Below, piece by piece: positions 8,601 to 17,067 of a stretch of 64,000 nt of DNA. The DNA is from Thermocoleostomius sinensis A174 (GTDB lineage: Bacteria > Cyanobacteriota > Cyanobacteriia > Elainellales > Elainellaceae). The notes under the pieces were generated by a model that worked only from the letters and a program-made list of their open reading frames with translations, ran no database searches and was not told where the DNA came from. Where the stretch lies: assembly GCF_026802175.1 (NCBI RefSeq), contig NZ_CP113797.1, forward strand, positions 124,001 to 188,000, given 5' to 3'. Position 1 is the stretch's first letter. Each line of letters starts with the position of its first letter. The position numbers and the translations under genes were made by a program.

Positions 8601-8822
8601 CGAGCGGTTTAAGTCCTCTACTCTTTCAGTGGAAGGCGGGTAGGTAATAATTTCGTCTCCCAGACGAAAGTTGTAAACCTTCAGCGTTTCTGCATAATCC
8701 ATACAAGATTCTGCATCTGGAAGGGAGAGCAGTGTCAGAAAGTTTTTGATAGGTATTTCAGTTGTCCAAGGGCGAGGAGAAAGCGGGTTTCTTCTCCCTG
8801 GATTGTCGAGACTTGTGCGCAT
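5646..8822 (-). CDS. HetC-like peptidase-containing ABC exporter (cNMP-like/C39/TMD/NBD)
   Basis: A 1058-residue inner-membrane transporter. Residues about 40-160 look like a cyclic-nucleotide-binding-type beta roll, with a second degenerate one at about 175-270. A C39 bacteriocin-processing peptidase domain follows (about 348-470) with its catalytic triad visible: Cys359 in SSSDCGAACLAM, His432 in GEHYVVVY and Asp448 in VIADPALG. Then come a six-helix transmembrane domain (about 495-790) and an ATPase domain with Walker A GRSGSGKTT, signature LSGGQRQRI and Walker B ILILDEATSSLD. Such proteins remove a GG-type leader and export the peptide using ATP. Length and architecture resemble Anabaena HetC, and a HetP-family gene lies downstream. 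The likely substrates are the four leader peptides and perhaps the HetP-like protein. Confidence 0.92.
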   Translation of the reverse strand: MRTSLDNPGRRNPLSPRPWTTEIPIKNFLTLLSLPDAESCMDYAETLKVYNFRLGDEIITYPPSTERVEDLNRSNSHNQYKISDLYWICQGRVRLLCSRADRQREVSALLLESNQTFGADGLFLADPLPYRAVAASPVQIAHLSAPNLERLLSQCSSLHQHLLSQAQNREKFIFFRSLTNLQSIASHQLAAFVPAIQDQALPAATHLAEIPSVNPGHVWLRAGTIRGQAPPHVGQDWNYPPPTPTDWVAQTDLRLYYLPVDRWQELAALRSPSDVTVERCEPDHLTTSNDEADVVKRRSRGRMIYQPLPQPERKAISAPASTPAEAKSTRVPFPKPVRRHLLDLLDRYPWVEQQSSSDCGAACLAMISRYWGKQFPLHVLRERANVGRSGASLKGLAKAAESVGFQARPVRASFSRMAEQTNPWIAHWQGEHYVVVYQVGAKRVVIADPALGHRSLSYGEFQKHWTGYGLLLDPTEQLQSTDIQQASLGRYFNALLPYRSTALQNILFSILIQIFGLVTPLFTQIILDRVVVQRSLTTLNVFAVGLLVFGIWSIFLSSVRQYLLAYFSNRLDLTLISGFVNYTLMLPLKFFETRRVGDIITRVQENQKIQRFLIQQVVLAWLNFLTGFVYLGLMLYYNWQLTLLVLLLIVPILLLTLGATPLLRKISREIFKEVSDQNSVLVEMLTGVTTIKSVAAEKEARWRWEDHLTRQINTQFRGQKLAIRLQAVSGLINSIGGTALLWFGAALVIQDQLTIGQFVAFNMMIGYVISPVLALAGLWDELQEVLISVERLNDVFEAAPEESVQQPLLVLPSLNGEVQFEDVTFRYSEDEEQNTLQNISFHVKPGQTVAIVGRSGSGKTTLVKLLEGLYHPNHGRVIVDGHDIRHVSPASLRSQLGVVPQECFLFSGTILDNITLYRSEFRLEQVVEVAKLAEAHAFIQAMPLGYNTKVGERGSSLSGGQRQRIAIARALLGDPRILILDEATSSLDTESERRFQRNLAQIRRDRTTFIIAHRLSTVRHADTILVLDRGVLVEQGSHNDLLSLQGLYYHLAQQQLDL

Positions 8823-9095
8823 AGTACAGCCTCTTGATATTTGGTTAGAGGTTGAGCGAAATCTGAGCCTTCTAAAGAAGCTGAGTTGTTAGTAGTCAAG
8901 ATCGGTCAAGAGATGTCTTTCAAAGTGAAAGGCACAGTTGAAGGGTGGATTAGGATGTTAATCAAGTTGCCTGAAAGAGGGATTCAGACAACGTTCGGAC
9001 ACAAGATTCAGACAATATCGGATAAAATTTGTGAGCTATTTTGCAGGCTAGAAATCAAAGCCTATGGGCAGATTGGGACTCACAGGAACAACACT

Positions 9096-9125
9096 GACAC
9101 AATCTACAATGACACAATCTACAAT
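9096..9125. repeat. 15-bp tandem duplication
   Basis: Two exact adjacent copies of GACACAATCTACAAT. No function evident. Confidence 0.7.
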
Positions 9126-9462
9126 GAAGTTTATAAAAGCCTCGATCGCTTTGAGTACAAACTCACATAGAGAGAAAAATATACGTGCCTGGCAAAACAC
9201 CTATTTAACGTTCAACGTAATTACGAGCACAATTGCGAACCAGCTAGCTAGCCATTGAGTATCAACAAACCTGTAAGAGTAACCATTTCGACAAACTATC
9301 GGAAAGAATCGTGACAGTTTTCTACTTATTTCTGGTTATCACGGTCGATAATAACATGGACAATCTATTCAAGCAATCAGATTTACTGAAGCAATCCTAG
9401 AACAGCATGAAATCGTTTCGTTCAACACTTACCGAACTAATCTTGATCGAACTAATCTTTCA

Positions 9463-9516
9463 AGAGTGAATATGTTTCTGTGAATGAGTATGTTTCTGTG
9501 AATGAATATGTTTCTG
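9463..9516. repeat. three tandem 18-bp repeats
   Basis: Three near-identical units ending TGAATATGTTTCTG or TGAGTATGTTTCTG, 145 bases downstream of the histidine kinase stop (minus-strand sense). No function evident. Confidence 0.7.
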
Positions 9517-9660
9517 TAAAACAAATTAACCACTGAGACGAACGTCTGATCTTGAATCGGTCAAAAACTTCCTTTTCATAGGATTCTATAGAAACTCTGC
9601 GTCGATGCAGTTGTGTTCTTAGAGACTTTACAAAATTTTTATAAACAGTCGATCGTGCTG

Positions 9661-11670
9661 CTAATGGAGTGGTAGCGTGAACCAAAACGTTGTACCTTCC
9701 CCAACCTGACTACGAACGCCGATTGCACCTCCATGCGCCTCAATAATTTGCCGACATAGATAAAGCCCTAAGCCCAACCCAACAGATTTTGGTTTTTGAC
9801 TACCGCGAAAATAGGGATCGAACAATCGATCGCACTGCTCGGGTGGAATCCCAACCCCATTGTCCGTCACCGTGCAATACAGAGCATTATCGATTGGTTT
9901 GGCATTCAGAATCAGTGTTAAACTCGGTGGGTTATGTTTCAGAGCATTGGCAATTAAGTTTTGATAGACCCGGATTAGTTGCAAGGAATCGCCCTCAATA
10001 AGCGGTAAATCAGGGGCAATATCAGACTGTAAAACAGCCTGATCTCGCTCTAAGATCGGTTGTAGATCTGCCGTGGCGTCCTCGACCAACTCATGCAGGG
10101 CGATCGGTTGGCGATGTAGCACAATGCCCCAAGTTTCGGTGGCATGAGTATCAATCAGGGAGTTAATCAGATCAAGCTGTCGTTGATTTCCCTCAATCAT
10201 GCGTTCTAGCACGCGCCGCGACAATTTCACTTCGTCCCCTGGTTGCTGGCTTAACCCGTCCAACACGATCGACGTACCAATGACCGGATTTCTCAAATCA
10301 TGGGACACGGCATGAAGAAACAAATTCAACTGTTTGCGCAGTTCGGCTTCAAGGGTGGCTAATTGATGATTTTTTTGTTCTAACCCGTGGGAATATTCTT
10401 CCAATTGCCGATGCGACTGTTTCAACTCTTCCCGCATATCGTTGAATGCCCGCGACAAAATGCCTAACTCGCCCGATCGCTGAATGGTAATGGGGCGATC
10501 CCAATCTCCTTTTGCCAACGCAGCCGATGCCCGGCTTAATTGCATGATCGGTTTAGTAATCCAATGGGCTGTGGCAATGCCAAATGCGATCGCCGTTCCC
10601 AATGCAACGGCACACAGCAGTAATGTGAGGCGAGTATTGGCATGAATTTGTTCCATGAAGTCGGCTTCGGGAATCACGACCACCACAAGCCAATCAATGC
10701 CACGTGGATCTTGAAACGGCATAACCTGGAGAAACTGTTGCTGTCCGTCTGCGGTTGCAAACTCCAGTTTGGCTTGATTAAGCCGAGCAAAGCTACCAAA
10801 TTCTTGCTGTAAATGCTGAGCCGTGGCGCGAACTAATGGATCTTGACTTTCTACAGCTAGCAAGCGCTCTGCCTTCCCTTTTCCCAGGGAACGAAACGGA
10901 AATTCATTCGTAGAGGCGGCAATGAGGCTGCCATCTCGCTCAATGATAAAAGTCTCACCAGTTTTACCGATTTTCAGTGAATTCAGGAAATCGCGAATTG
11001 CCAACAGTGATAAGTCAGACCCAAGCACCCCGATCGCCTCTCCTCGCTGATTGTAGATTGGTTGATTCAAGGAAATAATCAATCGTTGGGGCGTAATGGC
11101 AGCAAATGGACGAGACCAGTTCGGACGATTCAATCGGAGCGTGTCTTGCCACCAAGGGCGCTGACGATGATCGTAAGTGGGGGTCGCTTCAGTGGTGCTG
11201 CGGTTGCCCTGCTGATCGATCGTCCATTGCAAAATGCCTGTTCCGCCTTTGTTCCACACATTGAATGTAAACGCCTGACGATCAAAGGTAATCACCTCGA
11301 CATAATCAGGAGCATCGGTCGTGATTGCAATGCTGGTCAACTCATCAAATTGACGAATTTGTTTCAGTAAGTAATGATCAAGCTGGCTCAGGTCCGAAAT
11401 ATCTAGCAGCCCTTGCTCAATCAAGTTGGCATTTGTTTGGTTAACTTGGGCAGGTACCTCTAAATAACTGCGTAACCGCCCTTCAATTCGATTGGTAATT
11501 TCTCGCCGCAGTTCGTCTGCGACCTGATTAACAGCAATCTGACCATTGCGTAAAGACAAATACCCAGTTAACCCAACTGCCGTAACAATCTGTAAAACAA
11601 ATGGAACAATCAGCACCGCCCGGAGGGGAACCTTGCTAGAGAGTTTCGTTAAAACGTAACGCAGGGGCAT
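9661..11670 (-). CDS. Cache-domain sensor histidine kinase
   Basis: A 669-residue transmembrane kinase: helix at about 17-39, a large extracytoplasmic double-Cache sensor (about 45-335, with the RPWWQDT and GVLGSDLSL hallmarks), a second helix (about 347-369), HAMP (370-422), a short coiled coil, HisKA with phospho-acceptor His457 in HAVSHDLRNPV, and HATPase_c with N box NLIANALKHN (571-580), DNGVGIPP (603-610) and GLGLGL. Double-Cache domains usually bind small metabolites such as amino acids. No response regulator is adjacent, so it is an orphan kinase. It is divergent from the AraC-family gene at 11864. Confidence 0.9.
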   Translation of the reverse strand: MPLRYVLTKLSSKVPLRAVLIVPFVLQIVTAVGLTGYLSLRNGQIAVNQVADELRREITNRIEGRLRSYLEVPAQVNQTNANLIEQGLLDISDLSQLDHYLLKQIRQFDELTSIAITTDAPDYVEVITFDRQAFTFNVWNKGGTGILQWTIDQQGNRSTTEATPTYDHRQRPWWQDTLRLNRPNWSRPFAAITPQRLIISLNQPIYNQRGEAIGVLGSDLSLLAIRDFLNSLKIGKTGETFIIERDGSLIAASTNEFPFRSLGKGKAERLLAVESQDPLVRATAQHLQQEFGSFARLNQAKLEFATADGQQQFLQVMPFQDPRGIDWLVVVVIPEADFMEQIHANTRLTLLLCAVALGTAIAFGIATAHWITKPIMQLSRASAALAKGDWDRPITIQRSGELGILSRAFNDMREELKQSHRQLEEYSHGLEQKNHQLATLEAELRKQLNLFLHAVSHDLRNPVIGTSIVLDGLSQQPGDEVKLSRRVLERMIEGNQRQLDLINSLIDTHATETWGIVLHRQPIALHELVEDATADLQPILERDQAVLQSDIAPDLPLIEGDSLQLIRVYQNLIANALKHNPPSLTLILNAKPIDNALYCTVTDNGVGIPPEQCDRLFDPYFRGSQKPKSVGLGLGLYLCRQIIEAHGGAIGVRSQVGEGTTFWFTLPLH

Positions 11671-11863
11671 GGGTTAACGAACGTGAGAGAGGCGGATCGG
11701 ATGCGTCTATCCCATACAACCATAAACTTAATTTATCGACTATAAACTTATTGATACAATTTCTCCTGAATTCAGTTTGATGCCATCGCTGGGGTTGTTT
11801 GCAGATATATTGAAGTGGGTTTCGGTTCGGCTTTCAATCTCAAGCAATCGAGTTACCTGCCCG

Positions 11864-12721
11864 ATGAACGGAGAGAAGCCTGTGCCAACTAAACGACCAC
11901 CTGAGCAAGCTAAAGTTTGGCGCGATCCCGTTTTAGGCAACACAGAAATGCTACGGGCTACCTATGTCACCCATTGTTTCACCCGGCATACACACGATGG
12001 CTATGCGATCGGGGTGATTGAGTCGGGGGTGGAAGCGTTTGCCTATCGTGGAACCAATTACCAAGCCCCAGCGGGCAGCATCGTTGTGGTGCACCCTGGA
12101 GAAGTGCATACCGGACAGGCAGGAATTCCGTCGGGCTGGTCTTACCGCATGTTATATCCTGATGTGGAGTTGGTACAAGCTGCCCTGAGCCAACTGACGG
12201 ACACGTCAGGCGGCATTCCCTTTTTTGCGCATCCTGTTCTGCACGATCGTCCTTTAGCGGCTCAATTGCGACAGTTGCACATGGCGATCGAGGCAGCACA
12301 TTCTGAATTAGAGCGAGAATCCCGCTTTTTGTGGACACTCGCCCAACTTATTTACCGTCATGCCGAAATTCGGACAGCAGATATTTCTTTGGGTTGCGAA
12401 CATGCTGCCGTTGCTCAAGTGCGTACTTATTTGCAAACTCACTATGCTCAATCCATCTCCCTGGAACAACTGGCGCAATTGGCTAATCTAAAACCTTTAC
12501 GATTGTTGCGCGTTTTTCGTCAGGAAACAGGATTGCCGCCCCACACTTACTTGTTGCAAGTACGGGTAGCCCGCGCCAAAGACCTGCTGGCGGCTGGAGT
12601 ACCGATCGCCCAAGTAGCGTATGACACAGGTTTTACCGATCAAAGTCATCTCAATCGCCACTTTAAACGATTCGTGGGTGCAACGCCAGGACAATATGTG
12701 CTCGGCTGTTTTAAGGAATAG
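11864..12721 (+). CDS. AraC-family transcriptional regulator
   Basis: About 285 residues from the ATG at 11864. Longer forms from a TTG at 11777 or ATG at 11780 are open but have no ribosome-binding site and no family resemblance. The N-terminal cupin-like sensing domain (TRHTHDGYAIGVIESG, then HPGEVHTG) precedes two AraC helix-turn-helix motifs near the C-terminus (SLEQLAQLANLKPLRLLRVF and PIAQVAYDTGFTDQSHLNRH). It lies 216 bases upstream of azlC on the same strand. AraC regulators beside azl genes are common, so it may control branched-chain amino-acid export in response to a small ligand; this is inferred from position. Confidence 0.85.
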   Translation: MNGEKPVPTKRPPEQAKVWRDPVLGNTEMLRATYVTHCFTRHTHDGYAIGVIESGVEAFAYRGTNYQAPAGSIVVVHPGEVHTGQAGIPSGWSYRMLYPDVELVQAALSQLTDTSGGIPFFAHPVLHDRPLAAQLRQLHMAIEAAHSELERESRFLWTLAQLIYRHAEIRTADISLGCEHAAVAQVRTYLQTHYAQSISLEQLAQLANLKPLRLLRVFRQETGLPPHTYLLQVRVARAKDLLAAGVPIAQVAYDTGFTDQSHLNRHFKRFVGATPGQYVLGCFKE

Positions 12722-12937
12722 GATTATACTATTTTGTTACCGCTGGGATGATTTCAGCATGACTTATCCTGAACTCAGACAATGGCTTGCATAAAATCCA
12801 GTAGTCAAATGGAGCGGTCCCAACCTTTTTGACTGCCATATTTTCTACTGCAACATTTGAAAAAATGTCCAAGACATTTGCACAAGCCTTCTCTATGCTG
12901 AGACGTAGGGTTCACTCACCATCACTTCAACCGATCG

Positions 12938-13663
12938 ATGTACCGCACCTCTTCAGAACTGTCCTCACCTACGGCCGAATTTTGGGCTGGCTGTCGTGCT
13001 ATTTTTCCCCTCGTCGTTGGCGCAATTCCCTTTGGCATTATTTTTGGTACGCTGGCCGCCAGCAGCGGTCTATCGTTTGCCGCCACGCTAGCAATGTCGG
13101 CTTTCGTGTTTGCCGGATCATCTCAGTTCATCGCGATCGGACTAGTGGTGGCCGGAACGGCGCTTCCACTGATTATTGCTACAACATTTGTGGTGAATCT
13201 ACGTCATTTGTTATATGCCATTAGTACCGTGCCCTATGTGCGCCATTTATCTCATGTTTGGAAACTGCCGTTGGGGTTTTGGCTCACCGACGAAGCCTTC
13301 GTCGTTGCCATTGCTCGCTATAGTCAGCCCGATCAATCACCCCACAAGCACTGGTATCACTTGGGCGCTTCCCTATTTATGTATCTCAACTGGCAGCTTT
13401 GCACCCTTGCCGGACTGACAATTGGACATTTAATTCCCAATGCCACTCAGTGGGGGTTAGATTTTGCCATGTCTGTCACTTTCATCGGTATGGTAATTCC
13501 CTACCTCATGAATCAACCCATGGTTGTGGCGGTTCTAGTAGCTGGCATAACGGCACTGTTGGCGCACGGGCTACCGCATCAATTGGGATTAATGGTGGCA
13601 ACGGTAGCAGGCATTGTGATGGGTGCGCTGTGCGAACAGTGGCAAAAGGGAGGTGGGGAATAG
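12938..13663 (+). CDS. azlC: AzlC-family branched-chain amino-acid exporter subunit
   Basis: A 241-residue inner-membrane protein with the AzlC hallmarks: '[20 protein letters not shown]', '[15 protein letters not shown]' and '[10 protein letters not shown]'. AzlC normally works with the small membrane protein AzlD, encoded immediately downstream, to export branched-chain amino acids. Here no AzlD-like ORF follows: the next bases are a G-rich spacer and heptamer repeats, then the convergent DUF362 gene. The partner may be elsewhere or lost. The ATG start has no clear Shine-Dalgarno sequence. Confidence 0.85.
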   Translation: MYRTSSELSSPTAEFWAGCRAIFPLVVGAIPFGIIFGTLAASSGLSFAATLAMSAFVFAGSSQFIAIGLVVAGTALPLIIATTFVVNLRHLLYAISTVPYVRHLSHVWKLPLGFWLTDEAFVVAIARYSQPDQSPHKHWYHLGASLFMYLNWQLCTLAGLTIGHLIPNATQWGLDFAMSVTFIGMVIPYLMNQPMVVAVLVAGITALLAHGLPHQLGLMVATVAGIVMGALCEQWQKGGGE

Positions 13664-13719
13664 GGAGTCGGGAGTGGGGAACAGGCTAAGTTCTTTAAAT
13701 CGCCAATAATCACCAATCA

Positions 13720-13740
13720 CCGATTACCGATTACCGATTA
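13720..13740. repeat. heptamer short tandem repeat (CCGATTA x3)
   Basis: Three exact CCGATTA units, within a longer degenerate run of CACCAATCACCGATTAC-type sequence (about 13700-13760) that reaches into the C-terminal codons of the DUF362 gene. It resembles the short tandemly repeated repetitive sequences known in filamentous cyanobacteria. Confidence 0.65.
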
Positions 13741-13751
13741 CCAATGACCAA

Positions 13752-14711
13752 TCACCGATCACTGTAAGCTGCCAATGGCTCTTTGATGAACCGAATATAC
13801 AAGTGCTTGAAGGTAGATTTGATCACGCGGGGAGCGCCAAAGTCGATCGGAGCCATGCGGGTGGGCAGCTTCCAATCAGGGATTTGCAGGGATGCAGGGG
13901 TGCAAAGCGGAAAGTCAATATCGGCTAATTTGGGACATAGCCCTAATTGTTGCGCAGCGGCGATCGTTGGAATTCGGCTCGGTTCTACATTCAGTACCTC
14001 AACTATGGCGCGATCGAGGGCAAACACATCGGTGGAGGCACCCAAAATGCCCAAGAACCGAGGGTTACCACCACTGGGACCGTTACCTTCATGCCCGATA
14101 ATGCCATCGAGAATCGTCAGGTTTGGGGCGATCGTCCGGGCGGTTTCTACCAGCATCTTGCCAAAGCGATCGCTATCTTTGCCAGCTTCCATATGCCACC
14201 ACGCCTTCATCTTGCCGGGAACGCAGCCAAATAGGTTTTTCACGCCCAGCGTTAAGGTTAATTGCATATGCGATTTCACCTTGGGCAAATTGATCACCAC
14301 ATCGGCGTCCATCGCTTCTTTTGACAGCAGCAGGTGATTAAATTCTGCTCCAATGGTTTGATAGCGCTTGCCTTGAAAATCAACAATAGGCAGTTTCAGT
14401 TCGTCGAGGATGGGGCGATAACCGTTGGCAATGGCCACTCCCTTGGCACTACCAAATGCTGGACTGTCGCCCAAGAAGGGATTGCCACCCGCATCACGTA
14501 CCATCTGCGCCACCACGTAAACCAACTCCCAGCGAGTGGTGCATTCTTTGCCGGGACGCGCCCCTGTCAGCAGGTTAGGCTTTAGCAACACTCGATCGCC
14601 CGCTTTCACAATCGCCCTCATGCCACCCAACGGCTCCAATAGTGTCTCTAGACTCGATCGCAAGTATTGCGGCTCATAGGACGTAGCTTGCAGCAGGCTA
14701 ACCGTCGGCAT
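13752..14711 (-). CDS. DUF362 domain protein
   Basis: A 319-residue protein matching DUF362 across its length: DRVLLKPNLL near residue 42, GDSPAFGSAKGVA, then 'VVINLPKVKSHMQLTLTLGV' with KNLFGCVPGKMK, and ILDGIIGHEGNGPSGG. Some DUF362 proteins carry ferredoxin-like Fe-S clusters; this one has none of those Cys motifs and is the short form. The function of this family is not established. The C-terminus overlaps the heptamer-repeat zone, convergent with azlC. Confidence 0.85.
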   Translation of the reverse strand: MPTVSLLQATSYEPQYLRSSLETLLEPLGGMRAIVKAGDRVLLKPNLLTGARPGKECTTRWELVYVVAQMVRDAGGNPFLGDSPAFGSAKGVAIANGYRPILDELKLPIVDFQGKRYQTIGAEFNHLLLSKEAMDADVVINLPKVKSHMQLTLTLGVKNLFGCVPGKMKAWWHMEAGKDSDRFGKMLVETARTIAPNLTILDGIIGHEGNGPSGGNPRFLGILGASTDVFALDRAIVEVLNVEPSRIPTIAAAQQLGLCPKLADIDFPLCTPASLQIPDWKLPTRMAPIDFGAPRVIKSTFKHLYIRFIKEPLAAYSDR

Positions 14712-14815
14712 AGGTAGTTCCTCAAACGTGCGAGTGCTAGTTGCTAGTTTAGAAGGTAATCTTTAAGAATTCAATTTACGCTACCGCCTACATTGCTTTT
14801 GCTTTGCGAGCCTTT

Positions 14816-15394
14816 CTAATCGTACTGACGATTTGTGCGGTGTACCAGCCAGTAGCTAATAGACAACGCAAAGATGGCGATCGCCAAGGCCGCCAATTCT
14901 AGCCCCCCGGCTTTAGCGAAATCAAAAATAATAATTTTACGGGCTACAGCAATCAATGACGTAGCAATCACCAATTCTACTTGAATGACATGCCGTTTTA
15001 GATACGCCATGATATTTTCTAAAACTTCGATCGCAATCAAAACATTCAAAAACAATCCAAAAATTTCAATCAACGTAACGCTAAAAAAGCCAAGAGGTTC
15101 AGAGATAATTTCTCCTAATAGGAAAGCACAAAGATCAATAACTGAAACAATAATCACTCCAATCATGGCGATCGATAAGAGCTTGGCAATCATTACCACA
15201 AAATGATCGAGTGCAGCCACAAAATTATTGTCATTTGTTGCATGTTTCACGCGTCTGAATAACCTTTGCCAAGCATTCATAAGAATTTGTTGAAAACAGT
15301 TGTCTGGGTGAACTTCGTCTAGAATTAAATTAAGCTGAGAACTGCAATTTGTACAGAGTAGAGATAGGGTTTCTGATGCCTTAATCTTGATCAT
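14816..15394 (-). CDS. PsiE-family (phosphate-starvation-inducible-like) membrane protein
   Basis: A 192-residue protein. Residues about 60-185 form four hydrophobic helices in the PsiE pattern, including 'EIFGLFLNVLIAIEVLENIM' and 'VELVIATSLIAVARKIIIFD'. The N-terminal 38 residues carry two Cys and look unlike the family, so translation could begin at the internal Met39 (15280); neither start has a good ribosome-binding site. The molecular role of PsiE proteins is unknown. Divergent from queG, with a 103-base gap. Confidence 0.8.
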   Translation of the reverse strand: MIKIKASETLSLLCTNCSSQLNLILDEVHPDNCFQQILMNAWQRLFRRVKHATNDNNFVAALDHFVVMIAKLLSIAMIGVIIVSVIDLCAFLLGEIISEPLGFFSVTLIEIFGLFLNVLIAIEVLENIMAYLKRHVIQVELVIATSLIAVARKIIIFDFAKAGGLELAALAIAIFALSISYWLVHRTNRQYD

Positions 15395-15497
15395 CTGATT
15401 CTAGAGCGCTGGATCGATAGCAAGAATTTGAATGAGCGACTCAGTCGATCGAAACCCAATACAACATGAAATCAATTCAACGAGATTCTGAGGTTCC

Positions 15498-16541
15498 ATG
15501 AATCGACATCAGATTAAGCAAAAAGCTTTGGAATTGGGCTTCCATAAGGTGGGAATTGCTAGGGTTAGAGAGTGGGAGCCGGTAAGTAAGGAGGGGGTGG
15601 AGAATCAGGGGGTTGAGGGTGGAGATTGGATAGAAGAAGATGCGGCTGCCTCCAAGCGGTTAAACTCTAGAAAGCAATCCTCATCAACGTTGGTTGCGGC
15701 TCTTCAAGCTTGGCTGAGTCAAGGGTATCACGCAGATATGGCTTGGATGGAGAACCCCAAGCGCCAGGATATTCGATCGCTGATGCCATCGGTGCAGTCG
15801 GTGATCTGCGTCGCCCTCAATTACTACACCCCGCACGATCGTCCGTCAGGGGACATGTATGCCAAAATTTCTCGCTATGGCTGGGGGCGGGATTATCATC
15901 GAATTTTACATAAACGCCTGAAAGCATTGGTAACCTGGCTACAGGCACAAGACAATACGATTGAAGCTCGCTACTATGCGGATACGGGCCCGATTCAAGA
16001 TAAAGTTTGGGCCGAGCGGGCTGGACTGGGTTGGATCGCCAAAAACAGTAATGTGATCACACGGGAATATGGGTCGTGGGTATTTTTAGGCGAAGTGCTG
16101 ACCAACCTAGAGCTACCTCCCGATCGCCCCCAGACACAACATTGCGGTACTTGCACTCGTTGCCTAGAAGCCTGCCCCACTCAAGCCATTACTCAGCCCT
16201 TTGTGGTGGATGCAAACCGCTGCATCGCCTATCATACGATTGAAAATCGCGGAGAAATCCCTGAAGCGATCGCCACTAAGCTCCAGGGTTGGGTAGCAGG
16301 CTGCGATATCTGCCAGGATGTTTGTCCGTGGAATCAGCGCTTTGCTCAAGAAACCGATGTGGCAGAATTTCAGCCCTATCCCTGGAACCTTGCCCCCACC
16401 TTAGAGTCGCTGGCAAACCTAAGCGATCAAGATTGGGACGATCGCTTTCCAACTTCGGCACTGCGCCGCATTAAACCAGCGATGCTAAGACGTAATGCTC
16501 GGGCTGCGCTTCAGGGCGTTACACCCCTCAATCAATGCTAA
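15498..16541 (+). CDS. queG: epoxyqueuosine reductase QueG
   Basis: A 347-residue cobalamin- and Fe-S-dependent enzyme that performs the last step of queuosine biosynthesis in tRNA, reducing epoxyqueuosine to queuosine. Visible hallmarks are the N-terminal GFHKVGIAR, the DMAWMEN motif, Asp162 in RYYADTGPI (the likely proton donor), and two ferredoxin-type clusters: Cys216/219/222/226 and Cys242/269/272/276 ([10 protein letters not shown]). Residues about 28-62 are a charged insertion absent from the usual compact N-terminus. It stands alone. Confidence 0.95.
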   Translation: MNRHQIKQKALELGFHKVGIARVREWEPVSKEGVENQGVEGGDWIEEDAAASKRLNSRKQSSSTLVAALQAWLSQGYHADMAWMENPKRQDIRSLMPSVQSVICVALNYYTPHDRPSGDMYAKISRYGWGRDYHRILHKRLKALVTWLQAQDNTIEARYYADTGPIQDKVWAERAGLGWIAKNSNVITREYGSWVFLGEVLTNLELPPDRPQTQHCGTCTRCLEACPTQAITQPFVVDANRCIAYHTIENRGEIPEAIATKLQGWVAGCDICQDVCPWNQRFAQETDVAEFQPYPWNLAPTLESLANLSDQDWDDRFPTSALRRIKPAMLRRNARAALQGVTPLNQC

Positions 16542-16578
16542 ACTCGATCGCTCCACAGATTTCTATTCCACTTTCTAC

Positions 16579-17067
16579 CTAGCTGTCGTCTCCTTCGGGT
16601 TCATCAATTAACCTTGGCACTCTACGGCTAGAAGTTGGCGAAGCCGCTTTATAAAGCGCATGATACTCTGCTACAAATTTTCTGGCCTCCGCCTCAGAAG
16701 ACATTCGATACCGTAGTTTGAACAGAAATGGTTTCACTCGCATTTCGTCCCGCTCAATGGGTTCCCAAATTGTTAACATCACTCCGCCTGGCACAGGAGC
16801 GATACTGACTTTGAGTAGGTGAGGAACAGTAGGAGGATGCATAACAAGGTCGCTAACAAAGGCAGGGGCATTCTCCTGAGACAATCCATGTAGAGTCAGC
16901 ACGATGAGCAGCGCACTGCACCCCACCCCATCGAGGCTAGAACAAGTGACACAGTGCTCAGGAGCAAAATCCTCCGATCGATATCTGTGAGTGTATCTGT
17001 GAGTGTAGATGCTGTTTGGTAGCAGCGAGGGTAAATACTTGATAAGAATATTTGATAAACACTCCAA
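16579..17067 (-). CDS. hypothetical protein (start uncertain)
   Basis: An open frame of 162 codons beginning at TTG. Its first ~35 codons include a 12-base tandem duplication (encoding THRYTHRY) and may not be translated. The C-terminal 90 residues look protein-like: Val/Pro-rich strands (LLKVSIAPVPGGVMLTIWEP), then a helical Glu/Ala stretch (SSEAEARKFVAEYHALYKAA), then a basic/acidic tail ending EPEGDDS. No recognised family and no membrane segment of note. It is convergent with queG, 37 bases away. Real but mis-started is my best guess. Confidence 0.5.
   Translation of the reverse strand: MECLSNILIKYLPSLLPNSIYTHRYTHRYRSEDFAPEHCVTCSSLDGVGCSALLIVLTLHGLSQENAPAFVSDLVMHPPTVPHLLKVSIAPVPGGVMLTIWEPIERDEMRVKPFLFKLRYRMSSEAEARKFVAEYHALYKAASPTSSRRVPRLIDEPEGDDS

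Larger units (their letters stand above)
8823..9660. other. 838-base intergenic region with short tandem repeats
   Basis: Separates the peptide-export island from the histidine kinase gene. It holds two imperfect 24-base copies starting GATTCAGACAA near 8980-9025, a 15-bp tandem duplication and three 18-bp repeats (listed separately). ORFs of 94 and 77 codons here start at TTG or inside the kinase gene, lack ribosome-binding sites and include repeat-encoded residues, so I do not call them. Confidence 0.4.

Noticed and set aside
8886-9170. 94-codon plus-strand frame in the gap after the ABC exporter gene
   Set aside because: Starts at TTG without a proper ribosome-binding site, includes tandem-repeat codons (IYNDTIYN) and resembles no protein family.
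9452-9685. 77-codon minus-strand frame ending in SFTETY repeats
   Set aside because: Begins inside the histidine kinase gene in another frame; its repeats only reflect the 18-bp DNA repeats.
13399-13689. 96-codon frame overlapping azlC, considered as azlD
   Set aside because: It is His/Gly/Ser-rich, overlaps azlC in another frame and has no hydrophobic helices, unlike AzlD.
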